Shown one piece after another: positions 9,814-19,983 of a stretch of 28,354 nt of DNA. The notes under the pieces were generated by a model. That model saw only the letters and a list, made by a program, of their open reading frames with translations, searched no databases and was not told where the DNA came from. A program made the translations under genes and the position numbers. Each line of letters begins with the position of its first letter. Positions within the stretch are counted from its first letter, which is position 1. Origin of the DNA: Monoraphidium neglectum (Eukaryota > Chlorophyta > Chlorophyceae > Sphaeropleales > Selenastraceae); assembly GCF_000611645.1 (NCBI RefSeq), contig NW_014013240.1, forward strand, positions 1 to 28,354. Reading direction: 5' to 3'.

Positions 9814-10912
9814 GGCGGGCACTCCGCCTTGTGTAAGATGCCGAATGAGTCCCAAAAGCCTGATGGTGGATGCCGCGCTGTAAAATGTGGCAACGTGGCA
9901 GATTGATGAGGGCCCGAGATGCTGCAGAACCAAGTCCATAGACGAACGACACCCCGCTGTGGGTCGTAACGAGAATTGAAGAGGATGTTTGCTGTCAGGT
10001 ATCCCTTGGACCAGCTGAAGCTTGAACGAAGTGACGGCGGGAATGTCCGTGATCGAGCCTCGGCAACACTATGGGCTGCTAGAGGGTGACGGGATCACAC
10101 CATAAAGTTAGCAAACCCAAGTTTCATGTATGTGCGGCTATGCAGGGTCCGCTTTATGTGATGGGCTGCATTTGAAGTCAATGAGTCAACACATGCGCTT
10201 TCATGCCTCTCAAACAATCACACTACGGTATCCTGCGGTTGCACACAGTATCCTGCAATGCAATGCAAGCGAAGACTGCTGAATTCCTGAGGTATGATGC
10301 GCATGCACAACAGCAGTGTGTGCTGCCGTCCAGCGGGGGCGGCACTTATCATCATGGAAGCCAGTGACAGATGAGATTACATGTTGGTTGAGCCAATTGC
10401 TCGTGCTTCAAGGTGGCTCCAAGAGGTGGCCGAGCCCTCCGACGGGGGGCCCAAAACCAGAGCAGGCATGACCATGCAGCGCCGGCCCGCAGCAACACAA
10501 TCTCAAGGCACGGGAGGCCCGCATCAGCGGCATGGCCCGCACGCTAGCATGCCCGCCGCCACCTGCCTGCCCCAAACAGCTGCAGAAGGTGACAGCACAA
10601 CGGCGGCACATCCATGTGTGCGCGCGCAGCGAAAATCGGCAAACCCACCCCCAATAACGCGGTCCAAACTACCACAGGGCCACAGGAGTACAGCAAATGT
10701 GCAGCCGCACAGGAAAGCGTTTTCAAAATCCCACCCTCCGCTCCAAAACAAAGTCCAGGGCACAACCTCCCCCTCGGCGTGCGCCTCTGCCACTGCTCCC
10801 GCAAGACCGGCATCCGCGGTGGTGCGAGGTACGACAGCGGCCCCGCCGGCCCGCCGCGGCACGCCGGGGCCCGGTGCCCCCGGCTCGAGCGCAGCGCCGG
10901 TTGCCCACCGCC
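9814..10912. other. Intergenic: 5' region of the repeat gene and 3' UTR of VDE
   Basis: Both flanking genes read leftwards, so this holds the probable long 3' UTR of VDE and the promoter of the repeat protein gene. No coding exon is evident; open frames here lack splice partners and family motifs. Confidence 0.55.
10377..10381 (-). promoter_or_regulatory. Candidate TGTAA poly(A) signal of VDE
   Basis: TTACA on the plus strand reads TGTAA on the minus strand, about 530 bases after the VDE stop. TGTAA is the usual chlorophyte polyadenylation motif. At five bases, chance occurrence is likely. Confidence 0.3.
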
Positions 10913-11582
10913 TCAGGAGCTGCGTGTGAAGAGGCTTGCCACCTTATTGAAGAAGCCCTGCAGCCCGTTGACCACGAGCTCCTCCTCCTCCAGTAACTTG
11001 GCCGCCGCCTCCTTCTCGGCCTGCGGGGACGCGGCGCGCGGCGGCCAATGTGGGCGACGACGACGGGGCGCGCCGGCTACGTGCTGCGGGGAGGCTCGCG
11101 CCCGTCGCCGGCAGTGTCTACAAGCGAGAGCGGTCGCGCGCGGCTGCTGGCGCGGCCCGGCGGACCGCTGCGCAGACCCACGGTGCTCCTGCCCCATCGT
11201 AAAGGCACAGGCACAGGCCCGCGCGTGTGCGCGCAGGCGCGCGCACCTTCTCCAGCAGCTGCTCAAACTCCCGCAGGTCCTTCGCGAGCTCCTTCTCCTC
11301 CGCGAGCAGCTCTGAGGCCAGCCGGTCCTCAAACACGGTGAAGCCGCGGCCGAAGCTGCGCAGCTGCATCTCAGCTGCCGCCTCCACGCGCTCCGCCTCG
11401 GCCTCGACGGCCTGGGGGGGAAGGGGAGTGCAGGCATGTGGTTGTGCGTGAGTGCAGGACGCTGTGTTTGTGTATGTTTGTGCAAATGTGTGTGTACATG
11501 TGTATATGTGTATATACGAACATGTGTATGTATGTGTATGTGTGTGGGTGTTTGTGTGTGTGTGTTTGTGTACGTGTGTGCG

Positions 11583-11618
<36 letters not shown>

Positions 11619-14600
11619 TGTGTGTGTGTGTGCGCACACTCGCGTGCATGCATGCGTGTGCACGCATGTCTCTGCACATGCAAGGCCTCTTCAACACCGT
11701 TGCCAGGGAGCTCGCGCAACGACGCCCCCTGACCGCCCAAAGCCGACCTTCAGCAGCGGCTTCGGCGGCGGGTGCGGGCCGCACGTGTTGTCCGTTATGG
11801 TGAAGTCCGACCACTTGAGGTTGGCGCCCTTGGCCACCTCAGTCAGCTCCGGCACCAACTCCTGGGGCAGCTGCCGCTCCCGCGTGTACACAGTTGCGCC
11901 GCCGTACCCCTTCCACGCGTCGTTGTTGCCCCTGGGGCGCCGCGGCAGGCGGGGTGCAGGGGGCGCGGGTTGGAAGTGCCGCGCGCGGCGCGGGTCGATC
12001 CGCCGCGGCATCCGGACGCAGCAATTCACGGAAGGCGGCCCGTCGTGCGAAAGTGCGCGTTCTCGCCAACGGTCGCCTCCCGTTGGCGCGCAGGGTCGAT
12101 TCCCCCGCCCGTCCCTGCCACTAGGTTTTTCGACGTTGTGCGTCACATCCCCGCGCTGATGGCAGTGATGCCATGGCATGAGTAACTTATCTATTTGTCC
12201 CTGCCCTGCTGGCTGTCTCTTGATAAAATAGTTGTCAGCCTGCCAACCTGTAATAGATGAAGATGTATTCGTCAGGCTTCGACCCCAGGATGTACCAGTC
12301 GTCCTGTGGGTAAGGGAGGGGGGCGAGTGCGGGCAGGGCGGGGCAAGGCAAAGTGAGCCAAGGTGCGTGCACCTGCGTCTGCTGCAAGAAGTGCGGATGG
12401 GCTGCCGGGTGGGAGTGCACACATGGACGCGCGCTCAAGGGGGGCGTGGATTTGGACAGGGGGGCCTGCAACGGCCCTGGCACCCCGTGGGCTGGGCCAG
12501 CACCAGCGCCTGCCCCGGCCCCGCGCTCGCAGGGCACCTCGCCGGCTGGCCCGGGACGCGCGCCCCGCAGCATCGACAGCGGCGCCGTCCAGCCCCGCCT
12601 CTCCCTTGTCCATCCCTTGGTATGTCATTCATTTAGTTCTGGCCCGTTTCGGCGGCCCGGCCGACCACACCTCGTAGTGAAGGAATTCGTTATCGTGGTT
12701 GTATAGGATGGCGGGCTGCGAGCTGTCCTGCACAAAGTCCTGGATGGTGCTGCGCTCAGAGAAGTCGCCGTTGGGCTTCTTGATGCGCCTGGCAGGTGGT
12801 TTGGAGGGTGGGGTGTAGGGAGGTGAGTGCGTGTGAAAAAAAAGAGGTGTGTGGGGCGGCTGGGGGTGCAGGATCGGCAGGTATGTTGGTAGGGGCATTC
12901 ACGGGCGAGCGAACCGGCAGGGACGGCGTGCAGCGAGGGGCCGGCTGGCGGCGGCGCAGCGCAAAAGCTAGGGCACGCCAGGGCCGCGTGCACGCGGCGT
13001 GCGCCCGCGCCCGCGCACCAGTTGATCTGAGCGGAGATCTTATCCGGCTCGGGGTTCACAAAGAAGTGCTCCTGCCGGGAGAGAGCCGAAGCACACAAGC
13101 ATGAAGGGTTTCAGAGTTCAGGCAGTCCATGCAGTGCACGGCCACGGTCTAGTGATGAGCACAGCAGGCCTCAAGCGGCCCAGGGCACCGCCCATGGATG
13201 CACCCTGATTGCCACTCTGGCACCAACGCCGCAGCTCGTGCGCGCTGCCACAGCCCGGGACAGGCTCCCCTCCGTGCGTGTGGTCACCCGTGCAGCGTCG
13301 CCTGGCCCGCTGCCGCGTCCGCCGCGTTGGCCACCTGCCGCGGAGGCGCGCGCCCCCCGCGCCCCACCTGGCAGTCAAACGTGTCGAACAGCGGGTTGAG
13401 GCCCGCGGTGATGTACCAGCGGCCCGTGAAGCCCGAGATATCAAAGGCCTTGTCCAGGGCCTCGACCGGCGGCACAGGGTAGAGGTCTGCGCAGGGGGGG
13501 GGGCGCGGGGAAAGGGCGGCGGCGTTTGGGGACGAAGAAAGCTGCGGCGGGCGTGCGGGCGTGTAGGTAGGTGGGCAGGGGCGCGGGGCGATCAGAGGGG
13601 GCGCTGGGTGTGCGGATTCAGGGGAGGAGCCGCGCGGGCGACGCAAGGGTGGGGCGACAGGCAAGGGCGCGTCGCTTGGGTTTGGGAACAGTTTCGCATG
13701 CGGGTGGTTTTGCAGGCAGCTGGCAGTTGTTGCACTAAGTACAGGGAGGTGCCAAGGGAGCGTTCGCCATGGGAGCGAACCAGCACAGGGCGTCAGAGCC
13801 AGGCGGCCGCAGCTATTCATCAGGAGCAAGCTCACCCTCGTCGATGCGCTTGGGCACGCACTTCTGCTCGCTCAGGGCGCACGAGTTGAAGGCATCTATG
13901 GCCTTGTCGCCATACCTGTGAGTTTCGGCGTCGGCAGCGCGGGGCGGATTGTGCCATGCTTGCGAGGCAGCAGCGGCGGCGACAGCCGCATGGGCACGAG
14001 TGCTGGAGGGGCCATCAGCGAGGCCACCGGCCAAGCGAACGACGCCGCACCGACCCGCGTCCACTCCCCCCTCCTCAAACGCATGCTGCCGCTTCAGCAG
14101 CGCATGGGGCGAAAGGGCGCGGCGGCCCTGCCGCGCGGCCGCCACCAGCCGAGCGCCAGCTGCCGCCGCAGCCAGTGCTGCGGCGGTCGAGCGCCCGGCG
14201 GCGCCCGGCACTCCCAGTAAGGCGGCCCCGCTCACTGGTCGCCACACTTGACTTGGCACCCCGCCTCGTCGGGGTTCCCGTTGCAGAGGTTGAGGCATAC
14301 CAGGTTCTGGCGGGAATCAGAGGGTTGCAGGCGGCACCGCGGGCGGTGAGGATTGCAATCGTCGTCGAGGCGAAATGATGAAAAAGCAGGGCGGGACGTT
14401 GTAGTTCAAAATCAGCTGCCATTGCAGGTGCGAAAGAATCACCCTTGTGAGACCCTGCTTGGGCCGATCTGCCCACGCGGGGCTGGGCCGCAGCGTGCAC
14501 CAGCAACAGCATCCGTCCGTCATACACCGCCTAGGTGTCCGCGAGGGCGGCCGCCGCGCCCGCCCTCCCCCACGCTGCAGCCGGGTGCCACAGACCGAAT

Positions 14601-15027
14601 CGAAAGCCGCCGCCCCTCTCACCTGCAGGCAGGGGCCGTCCGCGAGGCACCGGGCCAGGGCGCCCTGGCACTTCGACAGCAGGCAGGTGCCGACCTTGCC
14701 CACATCAGCGGCGATCGCCGGGTCAAGCAGGCCGTTCGGCACGCCCGGCATCGGCGCCAGGACCATCGCGGCTGCGCACAGCGCCGCGGCGGCACGCTGC
14801 AGTAGCTTTGGGGGCGCGCCGCCGCCGCTGCCGCCCGGGTGGCCCGCGGTGTCGCTGCTCGTAGTGTCGGACGATCGGGCGGCGACGCTCACGCCGCGAC
14901 GGCAGACCTGCCCGAGCCCCACTGCCGCTGGTGTCATCTTCATATGGCCTACATTGAATCCCGCAGTACTCCCTCGCAATGGGCCAGCGGAGCTGTGCGA
15001 TGTGTTGAGGATCCGACAGCTCTGCAT
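10913..15027 (-). CDS. VDE: Violaxanthin de-epoxidase, plant type
   Basis: Ten exons: 15027-14623, 14306-14236, 13915-13836, 13486-13368, 13071-13019, 12788-12671, 12303-12248, 11931-11748, 11411-11247 and 11020-10913. Every phase matches; 452 residues, close to the plant precursor. The enzyme converts violaxanthin to zeaxanthin in the acidified thylakoid lumen, using ascorbate, for photoprotective heat dissipation. Residues 1-108 are a plastid transit peptide plus lumenal signal ([16 protein letters not shown], cleavage near AIA-A). A cysteine-rich domain follows ([28 protein letters not shown]), then the lipocalin domain with [35 protein letters not shown] and DAWKGYGG, then TDNTCGP and a Glu/Lys-rich coiled C terminus. 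I count 12 cysteines after the leader, in agreement with the family's disulfide set. In-frame ATGs at 14943 and 14937 are alternative starts. Chlamydomonas lacks this gene, which helps place the organism. Confidence 0.97.
11462..11640. repeat. Imperfect (GT/CA)n tract in VDE intron 8
   Basis: About 180 bases of nearly uninterrupted TG/TA dinucleotides ending in TGTGCGCACA lie inside the intron between exons 8 and 9. It is CA-rich on the transcribed-sense (minus) strand. Alternating purine-pyrimidine sequence of this kind can adopt Z-DNA. The open frames across it are repeat artefacts. Confidence 0.9.
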
Positions 15028-15776
15028 GATGTGCACTGCTGGGCCAATCTTGATTGGGATTGAACAGTGATACAAAAATAATGCTTTGTTACGGCACTTG
15101 GAGAGGGTCGTCAGGGAACCGCCTGGATTGTCACAGATCGGCACCAACTGATCAGGTCTTCCTGTCCGCACGCAACACTCACACTAGATTACGAGCTGCT
15201 TTTGATCCTCTTTGTGAATACAACCTCGCGAATGGATGATGCGCAGCATGCGCCGTACGGCGTCACAGTCAAACCCTGTTTACCTGCTGCAAGCGCACTG
15301 CCAAGTCACCGATGCAATCCCCATCATGCGACCGCCACATGAAAATTTTGCAGAGAGGACATAAGGTGAACAGTCCGTCGAAAAAGCTACGGCTGCACGG
15401 GGGGAACGGATGAGCTGTGGTTTCGCCAGGCATGTAAAGGTATAGCAGGCCCCGGGCGAATCAACGGCCGTGCCTTTTTGACCACATTGGGAGCGCTTAT
15501 GCAGCGCTCAAATTCTGCTGCCAGCCCCTAAATGTAATGCCCTGAAAGCTGAGAACCAAATGTGTGCAGTCCAGTTTGCGTGGACAGTGGCGGCCCATGC
15601 AAAGGGCTGCCGCTACGACGGGCGCGTGTGCCCCAGCCACAATCCCTGCGGCATGTGGGACGCGCTCCGCCACTGTGGGTTGCGCCACGGTGCGGGGCCC
15701 CATGCAGGGCATGCCGACGCAGACACGTGACGGCGGGGGCGCGCAGCAGGCACGGCCGCGGCAAAAGCCCCATCAA
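15028..15776. other. Intergenic upstream of VDE
   Basis: This holds the VDE promoter and 5' UTR, plus the 3' flank of the small basic protein gene. One G-box core (CACGTG) is at 15724-15729, a common plant light or stress element, but six bases recur by chance. No coding exon is seen. Confidence 0.5.
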
Positions 15777-16695
15777 TCAAATCTTGAGGCTCCTGAGCAT
15801 GTCATCCAGGTCGCGCTGCTGCGCCGCGGTGCGCATCGCCCTGCGGTTCGAAAGGTAGGAGCAGCATCAGGCTCGGCGCGCCGGCTCGGCCCGCGTAGAC
15901 GCGCCCCGCCTGCGCCTCTCGGCTCGGCTTAGTCAGCAGGTGCCAACGAGTGGTCAAGCCCCTGGCCTGCAAGCGAACGCCCACATCATGCCACCGCGCC
16001 ACGCCCCGTCCTCGCCAAACCCGGCTTCAAATGTGGTGGGCGGCCTGCCGGCGAGGGCGCGGGCTTGTGGCACCCTGGGCTGCCCCCTTATCACCTGCTG
16101 ATTGCCAGCAGCTCGATGGCGCGCCCCAGCACTCGCAGCCGGTGCTGCGCGTAGCGGCTCTGCCGCGGCAACGAGAGGTACCTGAGCAGAACGTCGGCGC
16201 ACCAGCAATACATGCGTCTGTTGAAATGGAAAAAAGGGGGGCCAGGCGGGAGGGCCTGCGTGGCGCGCGACCCCGCTGTCCCGATCGCAGCAGCAACAGC
16301 CATGTGCGCTGCATGCGCCCGCCGCCAAAGCGCCCGGCTCACATTGTGCGGCACGCCTCTAGACGGCCGGCGTCAAGGTCGGATGTCAAGGCATGGTCGA
16401 ACGCCTGCGCGCCATCCGCTGCCGCAGCCGCTGCCAGCCCAGCGCCGCGCGTGGCGTGGGCCAACTGTCGCGCAGGGGGTGCATGGAGTGACCCCGCCTG
16501 CAGGGGCTGTTTGCGGCGGATGCTGCGTTTTTTCCGTGTCGAAGCGGGCCGCTGGCCACCCCCTTGCCGCGGCGAGCAGCGACGGCGCCTTGGTCGGGAG
16601 CGGGGGCACGCCTCAGTGTCTGAAACGTCCGCGTCTGCATCAGAGCCCGTTTCGCTGCAATCTGCATCAGCAGGGTCTTTATCTTCTGTATCCAT
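15777..16695 (-). CDS. Hypothetical small basic protein, probably nuclear
   Basis: Three exons, 16695-16343, 16217-16095 and 15840-15777, joined at AT|A and AG|G with matching phase 2 junctions; 179 residues. The first 27 residues are acidic (MDTEDKDPADADCSETGS). An Arg/Lys-rich segment with nuclear-localisation character follows (RPRRRRCSPR, TRKKRSIRRKQP). The second half is a helical, leucine-rich stretch with Trp/Cys (MYCWCADVLLRYLSLPRQ, RVLGRAIELLAIS), ending in RDLDDMLRSLKI. The continuous hydrophobic and charged patterning across both splice sites, and stops just past each donor, support the model. An in-frame upstream ATG at 16782 is possible. The gene is divergent from SCO1 with only 243 bases between start codons, so they may share a bidirectional promoter. 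I do not recognise the family. Confidence 0.65.
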
Positions 16696-16938
16696 TGCGG
16701 CTGTACACTGCTTACGATGCCGTTGGTGGCTGGAAAGGCAGCGCGCGGGCGGGTAGATCTGCGGCGTGGAGCAATGCATCAATCATTGCTGACGGCACTA
16801 CAGATACAGGAACTTTTATAAAGATGTGTGAGCTGTGTACAGACCGCATTGATCAAGATCACTTCGCAACGCTGACACACTGACACACCACAGTCTGTAA
16901 GGCTTCCATTTGTGGCGCGTTGTGACAGCATAGTTGCC

Positions 16939-17843
16939 ATGACCACGTCTACACAGGCGCACCGCTCACTGGTGCTGGCAGTGAGGCTGTGGGGCCGGCT
17001 AGGCGATGTCGCATCGCGCGCCACAGCCTGCGGCCGCTTGGCCGGCACAGCTGCAACGGGCAGCATTGCAGCAGGCAGCTGCGGCAGCGTCAGATGCGGT
17101 GCTGACGGTGGCGCCTGGCGCACATTCTCCACTGCTCTTAGATACACACACAGCTGCGCCTGGCAACGGCATGGGTCCGCGGCAATGAACGGCCGACGAG
17201 TGCACGCTGCGAAGCCGCTGTTGCCGCGGCGACCCGGCACTGCGCGCTGCTTCTCAGAAGGCGGCGCAGCCCCGCAGCAGCACGCTCCAGCCGCCGCGGC
17301 CGCGGGCGGCGGCGGCGGCGGCGACGGCAGGAAGAGCCCCATCTCGTTCAGTTCGATGCTGGTGGGCGTGGCTGCTTTCCTCGGCGTCGTCGCCTTCGCG
17401 CAGCACACGGCAAAGGAGCGCGTGGACGACATGATGAAGCGCAGCCAGAAGGTGGTCGGCAAGGCGGCGGTGGGGGGCCCCTTCGCACTCACGGACCAGG
17501 TGCGGACCGCAACGCGACGAGGGGAGTCTCCACGGGCACAAGGGCGAGCACAGGGGCTGTTGCCCCTCGGGCCGGGGGTGTGACGGTCAGCGGGGCTTGA
17601 ATTTTTGTGCAGCAATGGAGGTATAATCGACAGCTGAAATCCCGCCGACTCAGAACCGCCAGCAGCGCGTTGAGGATGGCAGGTCAACCATGTCTGTTGA
17701 CCGGGAGCGGCACGCCCGCACCCGTGACGGATTTTGCCATCTCCAGCGCTGCCCAACGGCCGCCCTCCTATTCTTGCCACCACCCACTAACCCAGCGTCT
17801 GGCGCACTCCCGTCGCGTAGTCGCCGAAATCTCCCTTAGAAGC

Positions 17844-17901
<58 letters not shown>

Positions 17902-19007
17902 ATGGCCAGCCATTCACGCACCTCAACCTGCTCGGCCACTGGAACGTCCTCTACTTCGGGTTCACCTTCTGCCCCGACATCTGCCCTGACGAGCTGGAGA
18001 AGCTAGCGGAAGCTATCGACATCGTGGAGCGCGACGCCGGCGAGAAGCTGCAGCCGGTGTTCATCACGATCGACCCGGAGCGGGACAGCCCGCAGAAGGT
18101 GCGCATGGCGAGACGCACGGGCGCACGGGCGCCCGCCTCGGGGCCGGCAGGCGCCGCGTCCAGCGAGGGGAGGGCAGCGGCCGTCCCTGGTGTCACCGAA
18201 AAAAAATTCAGGCTCTGGCAGCCGTGGCCCCTGCCCACCTGAATCAGCTGCTGCGCCTGCGCCTGCCTCGTGCACAGGGACCAGCCGGCCCGCCCCCCCA
18301 CCGCACCGACCCCGCGGCTGGCCCCACATCTCGCTCGACTGAACAGGTCAAGGCGTACGTGCGCGAGTTCCACCCGCGCCTGATCGGCCTCACAGGCACC
18401 CCAGAGGCCATCAAGGCAGTCAGCAAGGCCTACAGGGTGCGCCGCGGGGCCCCAGCGACGACCGCAAGGCGTTGAACGGCTGGCTGCAAGGGGCCTCGTC
18501 GCCGGTCCTGGCGGCGGGCGGCTCACGCTGGCACGTGCTTGCCGGCATTTGCCGCACTTGCTGTCATGCCTGTCTGCTTCGTCCTGTGCGGCAGCACCCT
18601 GGTATGTACAGGCCAGCGTTTCTTGCCATGCACCGCCCCCCTTGCGCAGCCCAAGCCACCCTATGAGGCACCACCCCCCTGATGATGCACACCGCGCCTG
18701 CACTCACCCCGCATCCCCACAACGACAATTCCATGGCACTAAAAACCGGCCCCTAAAACCACAGGTGTACTTCCACAAGACCACGGATGACCCAGACGAC
18801 TACCTCGTAGATCACTCAATAATCACCTACCTTATAGACCCCAACGGCGACTTTGTCACGTTTTACGGAAAGAACTTTGACGCCCCCGGCTTGGCGGCGA
18901 GCATAGGGCAGCACATACGCGAGTTTGCAGCCGAAGAGGCGGGGACGGGTGGCAACGGGGCGGGCAAGGGGGAGGCGGGCAGCCAGGAGGGGCGGGCTCA
19001 GCGCTGA
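16939..19007 (+). CDS. SCO1: SCO1-like cytochrome c oxidase copper chaperone
   Basis: Exons 16939-17499, 17901-18098, 18347-18436 and 18765-19007, all phase 0; 363 residues. SCO proteins sit in the mitochondrial inner membrane with a thioredoxin-like domain in the intermembrane space, where they deliver copper to the CuA site of COX2. The long Arg/Ser-rich N terminus is a presequence, followed by a Gly-rich stretch and one membrane span (about 135-155). The domain shows [19 protein letters not shown], with copper ligands C211 and C215, then [22 protein letters not shown], and the third ligand H300 in [14 protein letters not shown]. The C terminus carries a Gly/Ala/Glu-rich tail not needed for the fold. 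Intron 1 ends in a long (AC)n repeat directly at the splice site. Confidence 0.96.
17845..17898 (+). repeat. (AC)27 microsatellite at the 3' splice site of SCO1 intron 1
   Basis: Twenty-seven uninterrupted AC units are followed immediately by AG and exon 2 of SCO1. The repeat occupies the place of the usual polypyrimidine tract, giving alternating rather than continuous pyrimidines. Confidence 0.95.
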
Positions 19008-19806
19008 GGCGGCAGTGTGTTGGCCCGGCATAAATATACATCAGCATTACTTTTTTTGGCTGGTGGTTTGATTGAGTTGTGACTGCACAGTTGCGTCTTC
19101 TGCCTGACCTCTTCTTCCCCAATCTTTTTTTGAAGTTGGTGCATCAACCCGGCCGGGAGGCCGGGGACAGTCGAAGCGAGGCAGCCGCAAGGCAACCGGC
19201 ATTCATGTGCTTGCCTGTTGATGCAGTTTGTGGCCCTTATCTGTCACGAGGTGCAGACAAGGTCCTGCTGTAAACCACCCTTTTGGTGCAGCAGCTGCGG
19301 CTTGCGCACATCCTGACGCCCTTCGGCTGCTTCATAACATGGGAACCGTGATAGCAAGGGCACACAGCTGGGCCAGCGGGCTTTATGCTGACTTGAGACG
19401 TTGACGGTTGTCGCCATACCTGTACACCTTCTTACTGCTGCAGACATGCATATGGACACTCAGGATGATCAATTCCCACACCAGACATTGTATAGGGTAC
19501 CATCAATAATGCTAGTTGGTGGTCGACTTGGTGGCGTCACCAGCGCTGGGCGAAGTGAGTGGCGTGCGAAAGCCTCGCTCTAGCGTTTGCCAATAGCAGG
19601 CCTGGCTCTCAAGCCGTGACAGTGTACGATAAACAAGTGGCAACGCAGGTACAAGCTTGAATGAGAGCTGGGTCCCACAGATCTGAGCCCCCGACGCAAG
19701 GAGCTCTGTCCTGCAGAGCTATAGCAACCAAAAGTCCCAAAGATTGAAGATTTAAGGCATTGCAGGGCGTTTGAACGCTTGCGATCTCGGGCGGCGAAGC
19801 AGCAAA
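19008..19806. other. Intergenic between SCO1 and bL21m
   Basis: Both genes read rightwards. The first part is SCO1 3' UTR and flank, with TGTAA at 19269-19273; the rest is the bL21m promoter region. No coding exon or RNA gene is seen. Confidence 0.55.
19269..19273 (+). promoter_or_regulatory. Candidate TGTAA poly(A) signal of SCO1
   Basis: TGTAA lies about 260 bases after the SCO1 stop, the first occurrence downstream on this strand. It is the chlorophyte-type signal, but the motif is short. Confidence 0.35.
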
Positions 19807-19947
19807 ATGCGACGCGCTCTAATGCACCCAGTTGTCTCTTGGGTAGACGCTGCATGGAGCAGCGCGCGTGTCGTGGGCGGTTCTAGTGCGCTAACCAGCA
19901 GTGCAGCAAATGACCACGGTTGCAGCACAAGTGGGCGCGTGCGACCA

Positions 19948-19983
<36 letters not shown>

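Noticed and set aside
11510..11517. GTATATAC, a further match to GNATATNC
   Set aside because: It lies inside the GT/TA-rich microsatellite, where such a match is expected from composition.
11436..12159. Plus-strand and minus-strand frames rich in Cys/Val or His/Thr
   Set aside because: They are translations of the GT/CA tract in VDE intron 8 and have no family motif.
14317..14622. Extension of VDE exon 1 past CLQ
   Set aside because: A GTGAG donor ends the exon, and the next conserved cysteine block (LVCLNLC) is found after the intron at 14306.
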